The notes beneath the pieces are model-generated. The model did not search any database. It was given only the letters and a program-made list of their open reading frames with translations, and was not told the origin of the DNA. 29,038 nt of DNA from NCBI GenBank assembly GCA_963646285.1, contig CAVIWF010000033.1, forward strand, positions 1 to 29,038. The letters are read 5' to 3'. The translations under genes and the position numbers were made by a program. Position 1 is the stretch's first letter. Each line of letters begins with the position of its first letter. Of the stretch, positions 9,001-15,891 are shown in pieces. Origin of the DNA: CAKUFA01 sp963646285 (lineage in GTDB: Bacteria; Bacillota; Clostridia; Christensenellales; Aristaeellaceae).

Positions 9001-9273
9001 CCAGGTAACAGTCTTGTTGGTTGCCGTGGTAGGCAGCACAGTGACCGTGGGATAGTCACTTTCACCGGCCTTCATGGTGGTCTTTGCAGACACGGTGATG
9101 CTTTCCACAAGCACATTGGAGACCGCCATCAGCTGGAACAAGCTGTTGGACATGGTGGCTTCCGTAACGAAACTGGCTGCGCTGGTTTCTGCAAGGGCAG
9201 TGGCTCCGCAGCCCAGCGTCATGATGATCGCCGTCAGAAGAGCCAGTACCTTGACAAGCACTTTCTGTTTCAT
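6013..9273 (-). CDS. Secreted protein of twelve BIG2-like (bacterial Ig-like) repeats
   Basis: The 1086-residue product starts with a signal peptide (residues 1-29, cleavage likely after A-L-A) and is then almost entirely twelve repeats of about 86 residues. Each repeat has the BIG2 pattern: V-G-E near the start, a W/T-S-S-N strand, A-T-V-N-x-x-G-x-V-T, then G-T-x-x-I-T-A-T-A-x-D-G-S-G and a closing V-T-V strand. BIG2 folds are known in adhesins and surface proteins. No catalytic domain, LPxTG sorting signal, S-layer-homology domain or choline-binding repeat is present, and the protein ends within the last repeat. ATG at 9273 is chosen because AAGGAGA precedes it and the signal peptide begins there; an upstream in-frame start at 9378 falls in the leader. 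The gene is monocistronic. Confidence 0.9.
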   Translation of the reverse strand: MKQKVLVKVLALLTAIIMTLGCGATALAETSAASFVTEATMSNSLFQLMAVSNVLVESITVSAKTTMKAGESDYPTVTVLPTTATNKTVTWSSNNTSVATVTSAGVVYARSAGQALITATANDGSGKFAYYVLTVTPAYDDETRVSKVSITNKNSSMKIGTTYALSWSVEPSTALNKTLTFSSSNTAVATITDKGVITAVGAGTTTIVAAANDNTSIVDSYELTVDALIPVTQINVTGNASMEVGESATFTATVIPADASYQSVIWSSSNTNVATVDQTGKVTIVGSGTVIITATSTADTNVYGSFVVGVENVPITWITLTGKTGMVYNETAYIGYTITPSNASNKNLLWTSSNTSIATVDQTGKVTANKKTAGTTIITAAAQDGSGIKATLTLSVSKSVINVQSVTVTGRTLIGVGETIQATATVAPSNAHNQVLYWVSDNPGVANVDQLGRVTAYSAGTAMISAIATDGTLVRGGYVVTVKDGYVKVTTVNASGKTELYPKAVSYSAYEIYPVNADDKTVSWTSSKPEVATVNEYGVVTALTVGTTVITATANDGSGVSGSYTVTVANNQVMVTKVNVSGKPAMGIGEVQYLAYEIWPANATEKSVTWTSSNANVATVNQYGIVTGKALGQTVITATAIDGSKQSASFIVTVGSSKTLVNRIEIYGKGALSVGEVEYLAYAAWPVDADNKTVTYMSSNAKVAAVSEYGVVTAVSAGTARITAIALDGSGVTASYDVVVSNVAPVPVSYVGVKGRTSLMVGEVDYLAYEILPANASNKTVTFTSSNPAVATVNQYGMVTAVGVGSAELAATANDGSGVKASFVVTVNPVAGQVTKIALYGKGSLGIGSVEYLSYEVWPADAVNKGITFSTSNAKIATVNEYGVVTGIGKGTATITATAKDGSGVKGTYTVNVSTNTQKVTKIALYGKGTLSVGAVEYLGYEVWPADAANKGITFSTSNSTVATVNEYGVVTGKAAGTAIITATAKDGSGIKGTYTVTVSPILVTYVGVSGKASLALGEVSYPSYEILPANASNKGVTYSSSNPAVAYVTSNGIVSAVGIGSATITATANDGSGKYASYTVTVYGY

Positions 9274-9387
9274 GTTCTGTTCTCCTTCCTTGTTTATCAA
9301 GAGCCTCCGGCAGCCAAAGCACACCGCAAAGCCTGATACCGTAAGTGTTGTGTTTTGAGCCCGACGCATTAGGCTCACGTCACGGGA

Positions 9388-9416
9388 ATTATATCAAAGT
9401 ATTTCAATTCTGTAAA
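9388..9416 (-). promoter_or_regulatory. Strong promoter of the BIG2-repeat gene
   Basis: On the minus strand TTTACA (9411-9416), exactly 17 bp, then TATAAT (9388-9393) with TG one base upstream (extended -10). The untranslated leader is about 105 nt and could fold (GAGCC/GGCTC and TATCA/TGATA pairings), but I recognise no known riboswitch in it. Confidence 0.8.
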
Positions 9417-9513
9417 CAAATCATGTAGTTTTTCCACGAAATTTTACGCCTTTGCGTAGATTTTTGTAATGATTGCATGCCGAAAGTCTGTTTTCCGTAC
9501 CTCACTTTTTGAT

Positions 9514-9535
9514 AAAACAAACCGAAGTCTGTTTA
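9514..9535 (-). terminator. UUCG-loop terminator overlapping the FMN-binding gene stop
   Basis: On the minus strand AACAGAC-TTCG-GTTTGTT forms a 7-bp stem (one G-U) capped by the very stable UUCG tetraloop and continues into TTTT. It begins at the stop codon of the small FMN-binding protein, so it would end the AraC-SpoIID-FMN transcript. Confidence 0.6.
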
Positions 9536-9922
9536 TGATTCCGGCAGAATCACCACAAAATCCGGGTGGATCATCATCTGGGTAGGGTCGCCCCCTGCCT
9601 GCAGGACACAATCTGTTACAGCTTGAAGGATGGCGTTGCTGGTGTGGGTGGCGCCGGTGACCGTATCCACCGCCAGGGACTGCCAAGTGATGATGTCTGC
9701 CGGGATCCGCTCCAAGGCCGCATCACTGATCCCCGGCGTTTCCTTGTGGCTGAGGACGGTGATGGTTTCAATGGTCGTTTCCGAGAAAGTCACTTCCACG
9801 GTGATGCTGCCCATTTTCCCATCAGCCTCCGCCGTGTAGGCGCCTGGCTGAAAAACCGTTTCGGCGCAGACCTGACAGGTGATCAGCAGCAAAGCTGTTA
9901 CAAGGAAGAGCAGCCTTTTCAT
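9533..9922 (-). CDS. Small secreted FMN-binding-domain protein
   Basis: This 129-residue protein has a signal peptide (1-20, cleavage probably after V-C-A) and one FMN_bind domain. The domain begins with the typical strand GAYTAEADGKMGSITVEV and ends in DTVTGATHTS (86-95). That motif corresponds to the (S/T)-G-A-T site where ApbE-type flavin transferases attach FMN to a threonine, as in RnfG, NqrC and related extracytoplasmic flavoproteins. Covalent flavinylation at Thr92 is inferred from the motif. A good ribosome binding site (AAAGGAGA) precedes the ATG. The gene follows the SpoIID gene by 18 nt, so the two are co-transcribed. No ApbE or electron-transfer partner lies in the window, and the electron donor is unknown. 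Confidence 0.85.
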   Translation of the reverse strand: MKRLLFLVTALLLITCQVCAETVFQPGAYTAEADGKMGSITVEVTFSETTIETITVLSHKETPGISDAALERIPADIITWQSLAVDTVTGATHTSNAILQAVTDCVLQAGGDPTQMMIHPDFVVILPES

Positions 9923-9940
9923 GAAGTGTCTCCTTTCTGC

Positions 9941-11722
9941 TTACTCCTGCCTTTGCAGGAAGCTTTCCATGACATAGCCTTCCATCGCATCGGTCTTTAC
10001 GTGAGCCCAGCCTTCTTCCTCGCAGTCCGGCAGTACAATCAGCTGCTGATGAAGGTACAGCCGGCGCAGCACGGTGGAGGAGGTGTTGGGTTCTTCCCGC
10101 AGGTTGACGCTGCTGTCTGCTTCAATGCCGGTGATTTCCGCCAGATAGGAACCGGCAGGCAAATCGCTGGTCATGGTGGCAGGCATCAGTGTGGGACGGG
10201 GCGTGGCCGTGGCGGCAGGTCCCGGGGTTTCCACCAATTCCGCCTGAGCAGTGGGCAGCACCGCACTGCCGGAGGGGGCTTTCATCAGGGTCATGCCGGG
10301 GTAGTAGAAGGCAAGAATCTCCACGTAGTTTTTCCCATACTGGGAAGCCATCCACTGGGCACCCCGCTGGCTCATGCCCACTCCGTGCCCGTACCGGCGG
10401 GATTCCAGCACAAACTGATCATCCTTTTCCACAACGGTGACAATTTCATTATCTGCCCCGTAGATGGACAGGTTCAGTGCACGCAGCAGGGTGGGGAAAA
10501 GCTTCAGCGTCAGGGTGCAGCTTTCCGCTACCGGGAGGAAGACGCTGTACACCGGCGTGGGGGCAGGGGTAGCAACTGTTTCCACGGTCACCATGGCTTC
10601 CGGCACCGTGGTGGGCGTAGGGGAAGCGAACAGACTCAGTTCCGTATCCCCATCTGTGGCGGGAATGGCTGTGGCACCGGGGGTATACAGCACCTGCCGA
10701 CCGGACCAGTTGAAGGTGATGGTCAGCTTGGTCATCAGCTTGCTTTCATTTTCACTGCGGGGGGTGGCAAGGCTTACCGCCGTAATGCTGTCAATCCGCA
10801 GGGAGGATACATCCGTATCCAGCCCCCGCTTGGTCATCTCCCCCTGCAGGGCTTCAGCCAGCAGCTTCAGGAAGGCCTCCGGCAGTTTTTCGCCGTTTTT
10901 GTACAGCCGGGCACGCTTAACGGGGCTTTCCGGGTTTTCCACATCGTAGGGGTCATCCGTCACTTGATAGTAGCTCCAGTCCCCTTTGCTGCCCCATACG
11001 GTTTCCACTTTTTCCGTCTGTCCGCCGTTGCTGGCGGCATAGTAGCAGGTAGCCAAAGCACCGTTGTACCCGCCTACCACACCAGCTGTTTCCTGCACTG
11101 CCTGTATGGCGTTGGTATTGCTGTGGTTGATGCCCAGGAAAACCTGATTGGCGGTGGTATCCACCATGTCATAGGCGGCAGAAGAATCCAGATGTGCCAT
11201 GGCGTAGGTTCTGGCGCAAATAGCCTGAGCTTTCAGAGCTTCCAGGGGAAAACTGTTGCTCATTTCGTAGGGAACAACGCCCAGCAGGTATTCCTCAATG
11301 GTCAGCGCCAGCACAGGCACCAGCTGCCCGTCCTGCACGGTGAAGGTCAGCGTACCCGGATACAGGTTGCCACCATCCACGAAGCGAATGCCCTCTTGCC
11401 CGCCTTGAGCGGATTGGTTCTGCACCAGCTGCACCTTGGTGCCAAGGCACAGGCTCATGCCCTCATAAAACAGGTAGATACTGCCGCTGCGGATCTGCAG
11501 GGTGATTTCACTGCCCTCCGGAAAACTCATGGAGATGCCGGAGGCAAATGCGGTATACAGCCCGTCCAGATGCAGGTCAGCTCGATCGGTCAAACCCAGC
11601 CGCTTCAGGTAAATGCGCACGGTAGGCGAAGCATCCTCCCCATAAGCGCCTGAGCAAACCGGCAGAAAAGCAAGGCAAAGCAGCAGGCAAAGAAAACGCC
11701 TGATCCGACTGATGGCGATCAT
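9941..11722 (-). CDS. Secreted SpoIID/LytB-domain protein with C-terminal SH3 domain
   Basis: The 593-residue protein has a signal peptide (about 1-28) and a SpoIID/LytB region split in two. The first half (about 135-250) contains GVVPYEM with the expected catalytic Glu153, EALKAQAICARTYA and the CYYAASNGGQTE segment. The second (about 400-480) contains GHGVGMSQRGAQWMA and FYYPG. Between them are a lysine-rich stretch and a Pro/Thr linker. A second Pro/Thr linker (490-515) leads to a bacterial SH3 domain (about 526-589). SpoIID-family proteins are lytic transglycosylases acting on denuded peptidoglycan strands. This one could be a vegetative LytB-like hydrolase or activator instead, because no sporulation genes are nearby. 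ATG 11722 is preceded by a GAAGGAAGGAG tract; a TTG at 11737 is the alternative start. Confidence 0.88.
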   Translation of the reverse strand: MIAISRIRRFLCLLLCLAFLPVCSGAYGEDASPTVRIYLKRLGLTDRADLHLDGLYTAFASGISMSFPEGSEITLQIRSGSIYLFYEGMSLCLGTKVQLVQNQSAQGGQEGIRFVDGGNLYPGTLTFTVQDGQLVPVLALTIEEYLLGVVPYEMSNSFPLEALKAQAICARTYAMAHLDSSAAYDMVDTTANQVFLGINHSNTNAIQAVQETAGVVGGYNGALATCYYAASNGGQTEKVETVWGSKGDWSYYQVTDDPYDVENPESPVKRARLYKNGEKLPEAFLKLLAEALQGEMTKRGLDTDVSSLRIDSITAVSLATPRSENESKLMTKLTITFNWSGRQVLYTPGATAIPATDGDTELSLFASPTPTTVPEAMVTVETVATPAPTPVYSVFLPVAESCTLTLKLFPTLLRALNLSIYGADNEIVTVVEKDDQFVLESRRYGHGVGMSQRGAQWMASQYGKNYVEILAFYYPGMTLMKAPSGSAVLPTAQAELVETPGPAATATPRPTLMPATMTSDLPAGSYLAEITGIEADSSVNLREEPNTSSTVLRRLYLHQQLIVLPDCEEEGWAHVKTDAMEGYVMESFLQRQE

Positions 11723-11728
11723 CTCCTT

Positions 11729-11799
11729 CCTTCGCAAAAGGCCTTCGCTTATGCTTGCCTATGGGATGTTCCCTACAGACATAACGCTTGAGCGAAGGC
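11729..11799 (-). promoter_or_regulatory. Possible RNA switch between the araC-type gene and spoIID-like gene
   Basis: On the minus strand GCCTTCGCT (11791-11799) can pair with AGCGAAGGC (11741-11749), enclosing smaller stems such as GGGA-ACA-TCCC and TTATG/CATAA. A second copy of GCGAAGG lies at 11729-11735 and is part of the ribosome binding region of the SpoIID-like gene. The 5' CCTTCGC can pair with only one copy at a time, so the structure could expose or hide the ribosome binding site. It could also be a weak terminator for the regulator gene, as the first stem is followed by CTTTTG. Confidence 0.4.
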
Positions 11800-11814
11800 A
11801 TTTCATCCTGAAAG

Positions 11815-12909
11815 TCAGGAAAGATTTTCGTGAGAAGCACACTGCTGCTCAAATTCACCCGGCGTCATGCCGGTATATTTCTTGAACACCTGACAGAAAT
11901 AACTTTTGTTGGGGTATCCGCAGGCTTGGGCGATTTCCTGCAGGGATTTTTCCCCTTCCTGCCGCAGTAGTTCCTGGGCTTTGTCCATTCTGGTGGCCGT
12001 CAGAAAAGCGGAAAAGTGCATGCCCGTCTTCTCATGGAACAGGCGGCAGAAGTAAGCCGGGGTCAGTCCCAGCGAATGGCTCAGGTTGGCCTGGGAATAG
12101 GGCAGGGAACAATCGGCACGAATCCCGGCAATCACCCGATCAATGGGCTCTGCCGCTGAGGAGACTGTGGGGCACGCCCGCAGGCGGGACTGCAGGGAAG
12201 CCATCCAGCTGAGCAGTGCTTCCTTGGGCTTCCGGGTCATTTCGTTTAAGTTCAGCTCTTCCGTCAGCTTTCGCAGGCTGATTTCCGCATGTTGGCTCCA
12301 TACGGCTTCGATCACCAGAGGCACCATGGCAAAGCACATCCGGTTAATTTCCGTTTCATTGCGCAGTGCCCGGGTCACATAGCCCCCGAGGCTGGCATAC
12401 TGCCGCCGCTTGATCAGGGTTTGCAGTCCGGCACGGTGGGTGCGGGCATCCGATGCTGTCATGGGGGAAACCTTATTCCACCAGTCGGCAATCTCCCGCA
12501 TGGGGGTCATGGCGGCACGCCATAGGGAAGGGGAGGCAAATTCTTCGCCGATGGTCAGCGTGCCTTCCTGCTCCAATAGCAGGCTGCACTGCTCCAACAG
12601 GGCGTGACCGCACAGCCACAGCACCGTTTCCCGATGGGCAGCGGCAGGAAAATGGGTGCAGCACAGCATCAGGGTCAGCCGATCCCCATCTTCCGAGAAG
12701 ATCCAGCCGCATGTGCCGGCAGGCTGCATACAATCCGGCAGGCAATCGTCCAGCTGCTTCCGCTGCTCGTCTGTCAGGGGCACGTCCGCATCCCAGCAAA
12801 GCATCCGCCAGGCATAGGCCTCTGTTCCTTCCGGCATTGTAAGGCTTGTTGAGCCTTCCTCCTTCAGCAGACCGGTGATTTGTTGGGTCAGCTCCAAAGC
12901 TGCAGCCAT
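11815..12909 (-). CDS. AraC-family transcriptional regulator
   Basis: This 364-residue protein ends in a classic AraC/XylS DNA-binding domain (about 258-355). The first helix-turn-helix includes NLSHSLGLTPAYFCRLFHEKTG, and the second EIAQACGYPNKSYFCQVFKKYTGMTP. The N-terminal ~250 residues are Cys-rich and helical and match no sensor domain I can name. There is no response-regulator receiver domain or cupin motif. ATG 12909 has AAGGAGG eight bases upstream; a GTG at 12915 would lie too close to it. The gene is followed 92 nt later by the SpoIID-like gene on the same strand, so it may control or share a transcript with the SpoIID/FMN pair. The effector is unknown. Confidence 0.88.
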   Translation of the reverse strand: MAAALELTQQITGLLKEEGSTSLTMPEGTEAYAWRMLCWDADVPLTDEQRKQLDDCLPDCMQPAGTCGWIFSEDGDRLTLMLCCTHFPAAAHRETVLWLCGHALLEQCSLLLEQEGTLTIGEEFASPSLWRAAMTPMREIADWWNKVSPMTASDARTHRAGLQTLIKRRQYASLGGYVTRALRNETEINRMCFAMVPLVIEAVWSQHAEISLRKLTEELNLNEMTRKPKEALLSWMASLQSRLRACPTVSSAAEPIDRVIAGIRADCSLPYSQANLSHSLGLTPAYFCRLFHEKTGMHFSAFLTATRMDKAQELLRQEGEKSLQEIAQACGYPNKSYFCQVFKKYTGMTPGEFEQQCASHENLS

Positions 12910-12975
12910 GCGCACACCCTCCTTTTTGCATCAGCAGACAAGGGGGCACAAGGCTTTCCCAATGTCCTTGTGGTT

Positions 12976-13004
12976 ATTGTATCTTTTTTTCTTCCATTTG
13001 AAAA
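12976..13004 (-). promoter_or_regulatory. Promoter of the AraC-type regulator
   Basis: On the minus strand TTTTCA (12999-13004), 17 bp, TACAAT (12976-12981). The -10 box is good and the -35 box weak. It would also serve the SpoIID/FMN genes if they are read through. Confidence 0.5.
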
Positions 13005-13153
13005 GACCGGGAGCCAAAAAAAGATGGTTTTGCAGCAGAAAAATCGGTGAATTGCCATCTGCCTTTGGTGAATTTGCCCAGATGATCATGGGCACACATG
13101 CTTCGGGGCTGACCATCTTCCTGAAAGGACGAAAGCGCTGAAACAGATTTTTC

Positions 13154-13190
13154 AATTCCTATTGACGCTGTAGGAGTTTACGTTTATAAT
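13154..13190 (+). promoter_or_regulatory. suf operon promoter with inverted-repeat operator
   Basis: TTGACG (13162-13167), exactly 17 bp, TATAAT (13185-13190): close to consensus. An inverted repeat AATTCCTA (13154-13161), 9 nt, TAGGAGTT (13171-13178), with 7 of 8 positions paired, brackets the -35 box so that the spacer of the repeat starts with TTGACG. This is the expected position for a repressor site, and the first gene downstream encodes an Rrf2 regulator. Binding by that protein is inference. Confidence 0.75.
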
Positions 13191-13245
13191 GCCTATGTTG
13201 CGGTATAGAAACCGTGCATTTTCCCGGAAAGGAGGGTCATTGTCC

Positions 13246-13710
13246 ATGATGATTTCATCCAAGGGTCGGTACGCACTGCGGGTCATGACGGACATGGGAC
13301 GGCATCAGGAAGAAGGCTACCTGTCCCTGAACGACATTGCCGAACGGCTGCACCTGTCCCGTAAGTATCTGGAAAGCATCATGACCGTGCTGTGCAAGGG
13401 CGGCTTGGTGAAGAGTACGGTGGGCAAGTCCGGCGGCTACAAGCTTGTGCGCCCGGCGGAAGCCTACACGGCAGGTGAAATTCTCCGTGCAGTGGAAGAA
13501 GAGATGACGCCTGTCTCCTGCCTGGCGGAGCACGGAAAAAAGTGCAGCGGCAGCTGCGAGTGCGACTGCGATATGATTCCCTTCTGGCAGGGGTTGGAGG
13601 CTTCCATCAATACCTATCTGGACAGCTACACCCTCAGGGATTTGATGAACAATAAACCGTCGGCTGACCAGGCCGGCATCATGAGCGAGGTAGAACATCA
13701 TGAATCATAA
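13246..13710 (+). CDS. Rrf2/IscR-type regulator of the suf operon
   Basis: This 154-residue protein is an Rrf2-family winged-helix regulator. The N-terminal segment SSKGRYALRVMTDMGRH and the helix-turn-helix IAERLHLSRKYLESIM are typical, as is the wing GKSGGYKLVRP. The effector region holds Cys92, Cys100, Cys104, Cys106 and Cys108. IscR binds a [2Fe-2S] cluster through Cys92, Cys98 and Cys104, so a cluster-sensing role is likely, with altered spacing. AAAGGAGGG lies upstream; I choose ATG 13246, though TTG 13240 is possible and ATG 13189 has no ribosome binding site. It is the first gene of the suf operon and its end overlaps sufC by 11 nt, fitting autoregulation according to Fe-S demand. Confidence 0.9.
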   Translation: MMISSKGRYALRVMTDMGRHQEEGYLSLNDIAERLHLSRKYLESIMTVLCKGGLVKSTVGKSGGYKLVRPAEAYTAGEILRAVEEEMTPVSCLAEHGKKCSGSCECDCDMIPFWQGLEASINTYLDSYTLRDLMNNKPSADQAGIMSEVEHHES

Positions 13711-14452
13711 GCCGATCCTTGAAATCAACGACCTGCACGTCAATGTGGGCGATGAAAAAGAAATCCTTCACGGCATTAACCTGACCGTCGGTCGGGATGA
13801 AACCCATGTGCTCATGGGTCCCAACGGTACCGGCAAGTCCACCCTGGGCTACGCCATTACCGGCAATCCCAACTACACCGTGACCGCAGGTCATATCCTC
13901 TTTGATGGGGAAGACATTACCGACCTGCCGGTGAACGAACGGGCAAAGAAGGGCATCTTCCTTTCTTTCCAGAATCCTCTGGAAGTGCCGGGCGTGACCC
14001 TGAGTGCCTTTATCCGCAGTGCCTTGGAGCAGAAGACCGGCAGCCGTCTGCGCCTGTGGGACTTTAAGAAGAAGCTGAAGGAAACCATGGCACTGTTGTC
14101 CATGGACGAATCCTATGCAGAACGTGACCTGAACGTAGGCTTCTCCGGCGGCGAGAAGAAAAAGGCAGAAATTCTCCAAATGCTCATGCTGGAGCCGAAG
14201 CTGGCCATTCTGGATGAAACGGACTCTGGCCTGGACGTGGACGCTGTGCGCACCGTGTCCCAGGGTGTGCAGCTCTTCCGGGAGCGCACCCATGGTTCCC
14301 TGCTGATCATCACCCATTCCACCCGCATTCTGGAAGCGCTGACGGTGGATGCTACCCATGTCATGGAGGAAGGTGTCATTGTGCGCAACGGCGGTGCAGA
14401 ACTGGTGGATGAAATCAACGAAAAAGGCTTCGGCAGCCTGCGGGACGCCTGA
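13700..14452 (+). CDS. sufC: SufC, Fe-S cluster assembly ATPase
   Basis: SufC is the soluble ABC-type ATPase of the SufBCD scaffold, which builds Fe-S clusters in the cytoplasm. At 250 residues it has family length. Walker A is GPNGTGKST (40-48), the Q-loop is near FQNP (90-93), the signature is FSGGE (148-152) followed by the SufC-typical KKKAEILQM, and Walker B is LAILDETDSGLD with Glu173. The switch histidine is in IITHSTRIL. There are no membrane segments. It overlaps the end of the Rrf2 gene by 11 nt and is followed after 14 nt by sufB, so translation is probably coupled. I see no unusual residues. Confidence 0.97.
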   Translation: MNHKPILEINDLHVNVGDEKEILHGINLTVGRDETHVLMGPNGTGKSTLGYAITGNPNYTVTAGHILFDGEDITDLPVNERAKKGIFLSFQNPLEVPGVTLSAFIRSALEQKTGSRLRLWDFKKKLKETMALLSMDESYAERDLNVGFSGGEKKKAEILQMLMLEPKLAILDETDSGLDVDAVRTVSQGVQLFRERTHGSLLIITHSTRILEALTVDATHVMEEGVIVRNGGAELVDEINEKGFGSLRDA

Positions 14453-14466
14453 GGGAGACGCAAGCA

Positions 14467-15873
14467 ATGAAGGAAAAGAGTTACGTAGACGACATTGACC
14501 GCAGTGTCTATGACATTCGGGATGAGGAAAAGGACGCCTACCGCCTGGAAGAGGGGCTGACCCCTGCCATTGTGGACAAGCTGTCCAAAGAAAAGAATGA
14601 TCCGGTATGGATGCAGCAGTTCCGTCTGCAAGCCTTGCAGATTTATAATGAAATGAAGATTCCTGACTGGGGTCCCAGCATTGAGGGGCTGGATATGGCG
14701 CACATCGCTACCTATGTGCGCCCCAACACCAAGATGCAGAACGACTGGAAGAACGTTCCCCAGGATATTAAGGATACCTTCGAGCGTTTGGGTATCCCGG
14801 AAGCGGAACGGAAGAGTCTGGCTGGCGTAGGTGCTCAGTATGATTCGGAGCTGGTGTACCACAACGTGCGGGAGGAAGTAGCCGCTCAGGGTGTGGTGTA
14901 CACCGACATGGAAAGCGCACTCCACGGGGAATACGCCGACATGGTGAAGAAGTACTTCATGAAGCTGGTCACGCCCCGGGATCACAAGTTTGCTGCCCTG
15001 CACGGTGCCGTGTGGTCCGGCGGATCCTTTGTGTATGTGCCCAAGGGGGTGCAGGTGGAAATTCCCCTGCAGAGTTACTTCCGCCTGAATGCCAAGGGTG
15101 CAGGCCAGTTTGAACATACCCTGATCATTGTGGATGAGGGTGCCAGCCTCCACTTCATCGAAGGCTGCTCCGCTCCGAAATACAACGTGGCCAACCTCCA
15201 TGCAGGCTGCGTGGAGCTGTATGTGAAGAAGAACGCCAAGCTCCGCTACTCCACCATTGAGAACTGGTCCAAGAACATGTACAACCTGAACACCAAGCGT
15301 GCCCTGGTGGAGGAAAACGGTGTCATTGAATGGGTGTCCGGCTCCTTCGGCTCCCACGTGGGATGTCTCTATCCCATGAGCGTGCTGAAGGGAGACAACG
15401 CCCGGATGGAGTTTACCGGCGTCACCTTTGCCGGTGCAGGGCAGAACCTGGATACCGGCGCCAAGGTGGTGCATGTGGGCCGCAACACCAGCTCCTACAT
15501 GAATACCCGCTCCATCAGCAAGAGCGGCGGCATCAGCACCTTCCGCTCCAGCGTGGTGGTGCAGAAGGGGGCTTCCGGTGCCAAGAGCGCCGTGAACTGC
15601 CAGTCCCTGATGCTGGATTCCATCTCCCGGTCGGATACCATTCCGGCCATGGACATCCGCACCCGTGATGCAGCTGTGGGACACGAAGCCAAGATCGGTG
15701 CCATCAGCAATGAAGCTGTGTTTTATCTCATGAGCCGGGGCATGAGCGAAGAGGATGCCCGTGCCTTGATCGTCAGCGGCTTTGCGGACAATGTGTCCAA
15801 GGAACTGCCCCTGGAGTATGCAGTGGAAATGAACAACCTGATCCGCCTTGAAATGAAGGGCAGCATCGGCTGA
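14467..15873 (+). CDS. sufB: SufB, Fe-S cluster scaffold protein
   Basis: SufB is the scaffold subunit on which Fe-S clusters form within SufBC2D. This copy has 468 residues, the usual length. It carries the family's beta-helix core and signature segments YVPKGVQVEIPLQSYFR, ENWSKNMYNLNTKRA and VGHEAKIGAISNEAVFYLMSRG. Cys378 (in VNCQSLML) and Glu407 (in VGHEA) appear to match the cluster-assembly cysteine and glutamate known from E. coli SufB (Cys405, Glu434). The C-terminal end KELPLEYAVEMNNLIRLEM is typical. A GGGAG ribosome binding site lies between sufC and sufB. Nothing suggests truncation. Confidence 0.97.
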   Translation: MKEKSYVDDIDRSVYDIRDEEKDAYRLEEGLTPAIVDKLSKEKNDPVWMQQFRLQALQIYNEMKIPDWGPSIEGLDMAHIATYVRPNTKMQNDWKNVPQDIKDTFERLGIPEAERKSLAGVGAQYDSELVYHNVREEVAAQGVVYTDMESALHGEYADMVKKYFMKLVTPRDHKFAALHGAVWSGGSFVYVPKGVQVEIPLQSYFRLNAKGAGQFEHTLIIVDEGASLHFIEGCSAPKYNVANLHAGCVELYVKKNAKLRYSTIENWSKNMYNLNTKRALVEENGVIEWVSGSFGSHVGCLYPMSVLKGDNARMEFTGVTFAGAGQNLDTGAKVVHVGRNTSSYMNTRSISKSGGISTFRSSVVVQKGASGAKSAVNCQSLMLDSISRSDTIPAMDIRTRDAAVGHEAKIGAISNEAVFYLMSRGMSEEDARALIVSGFADNVSKELPLEYAVEMNNLIRLEMKGSIG

Positions 15874-15891
15874 TAACGGGAAGGAGAACGT

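Noticed and set aside
6013..9273. CRISPR array or satellite DNA suggested by strong periodicity
   Set aside because: The ~258-nt period is a coding repeat with intact reading frame; there are no short identical repeats with unique spacers.
7978..9336. 452-residue plus-strand frame opposite the BIG2 gene
   Set aside because: Periodic Gly/Ala/Val-rich product created by the BIG2 repeats on the other strand, without a ribosome binding site or domain.
9274..9387. Cyclic di-GMP riboswitch upstream of the BIG2 gene
   Set aside because: Such switches often precede surface-protein genes, but the conserved G-C-A-A-A and closing motifs of known classes are absent.
13005..13153. Small gene between the AraC-type and Rrf2 genes
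   Set aside because: Open frames here cross the promoters of one or both flanking genes, lack a ribosome binding site and show no protein features; only an imperfect GGTGAATTTGCC direct repeat was seen.
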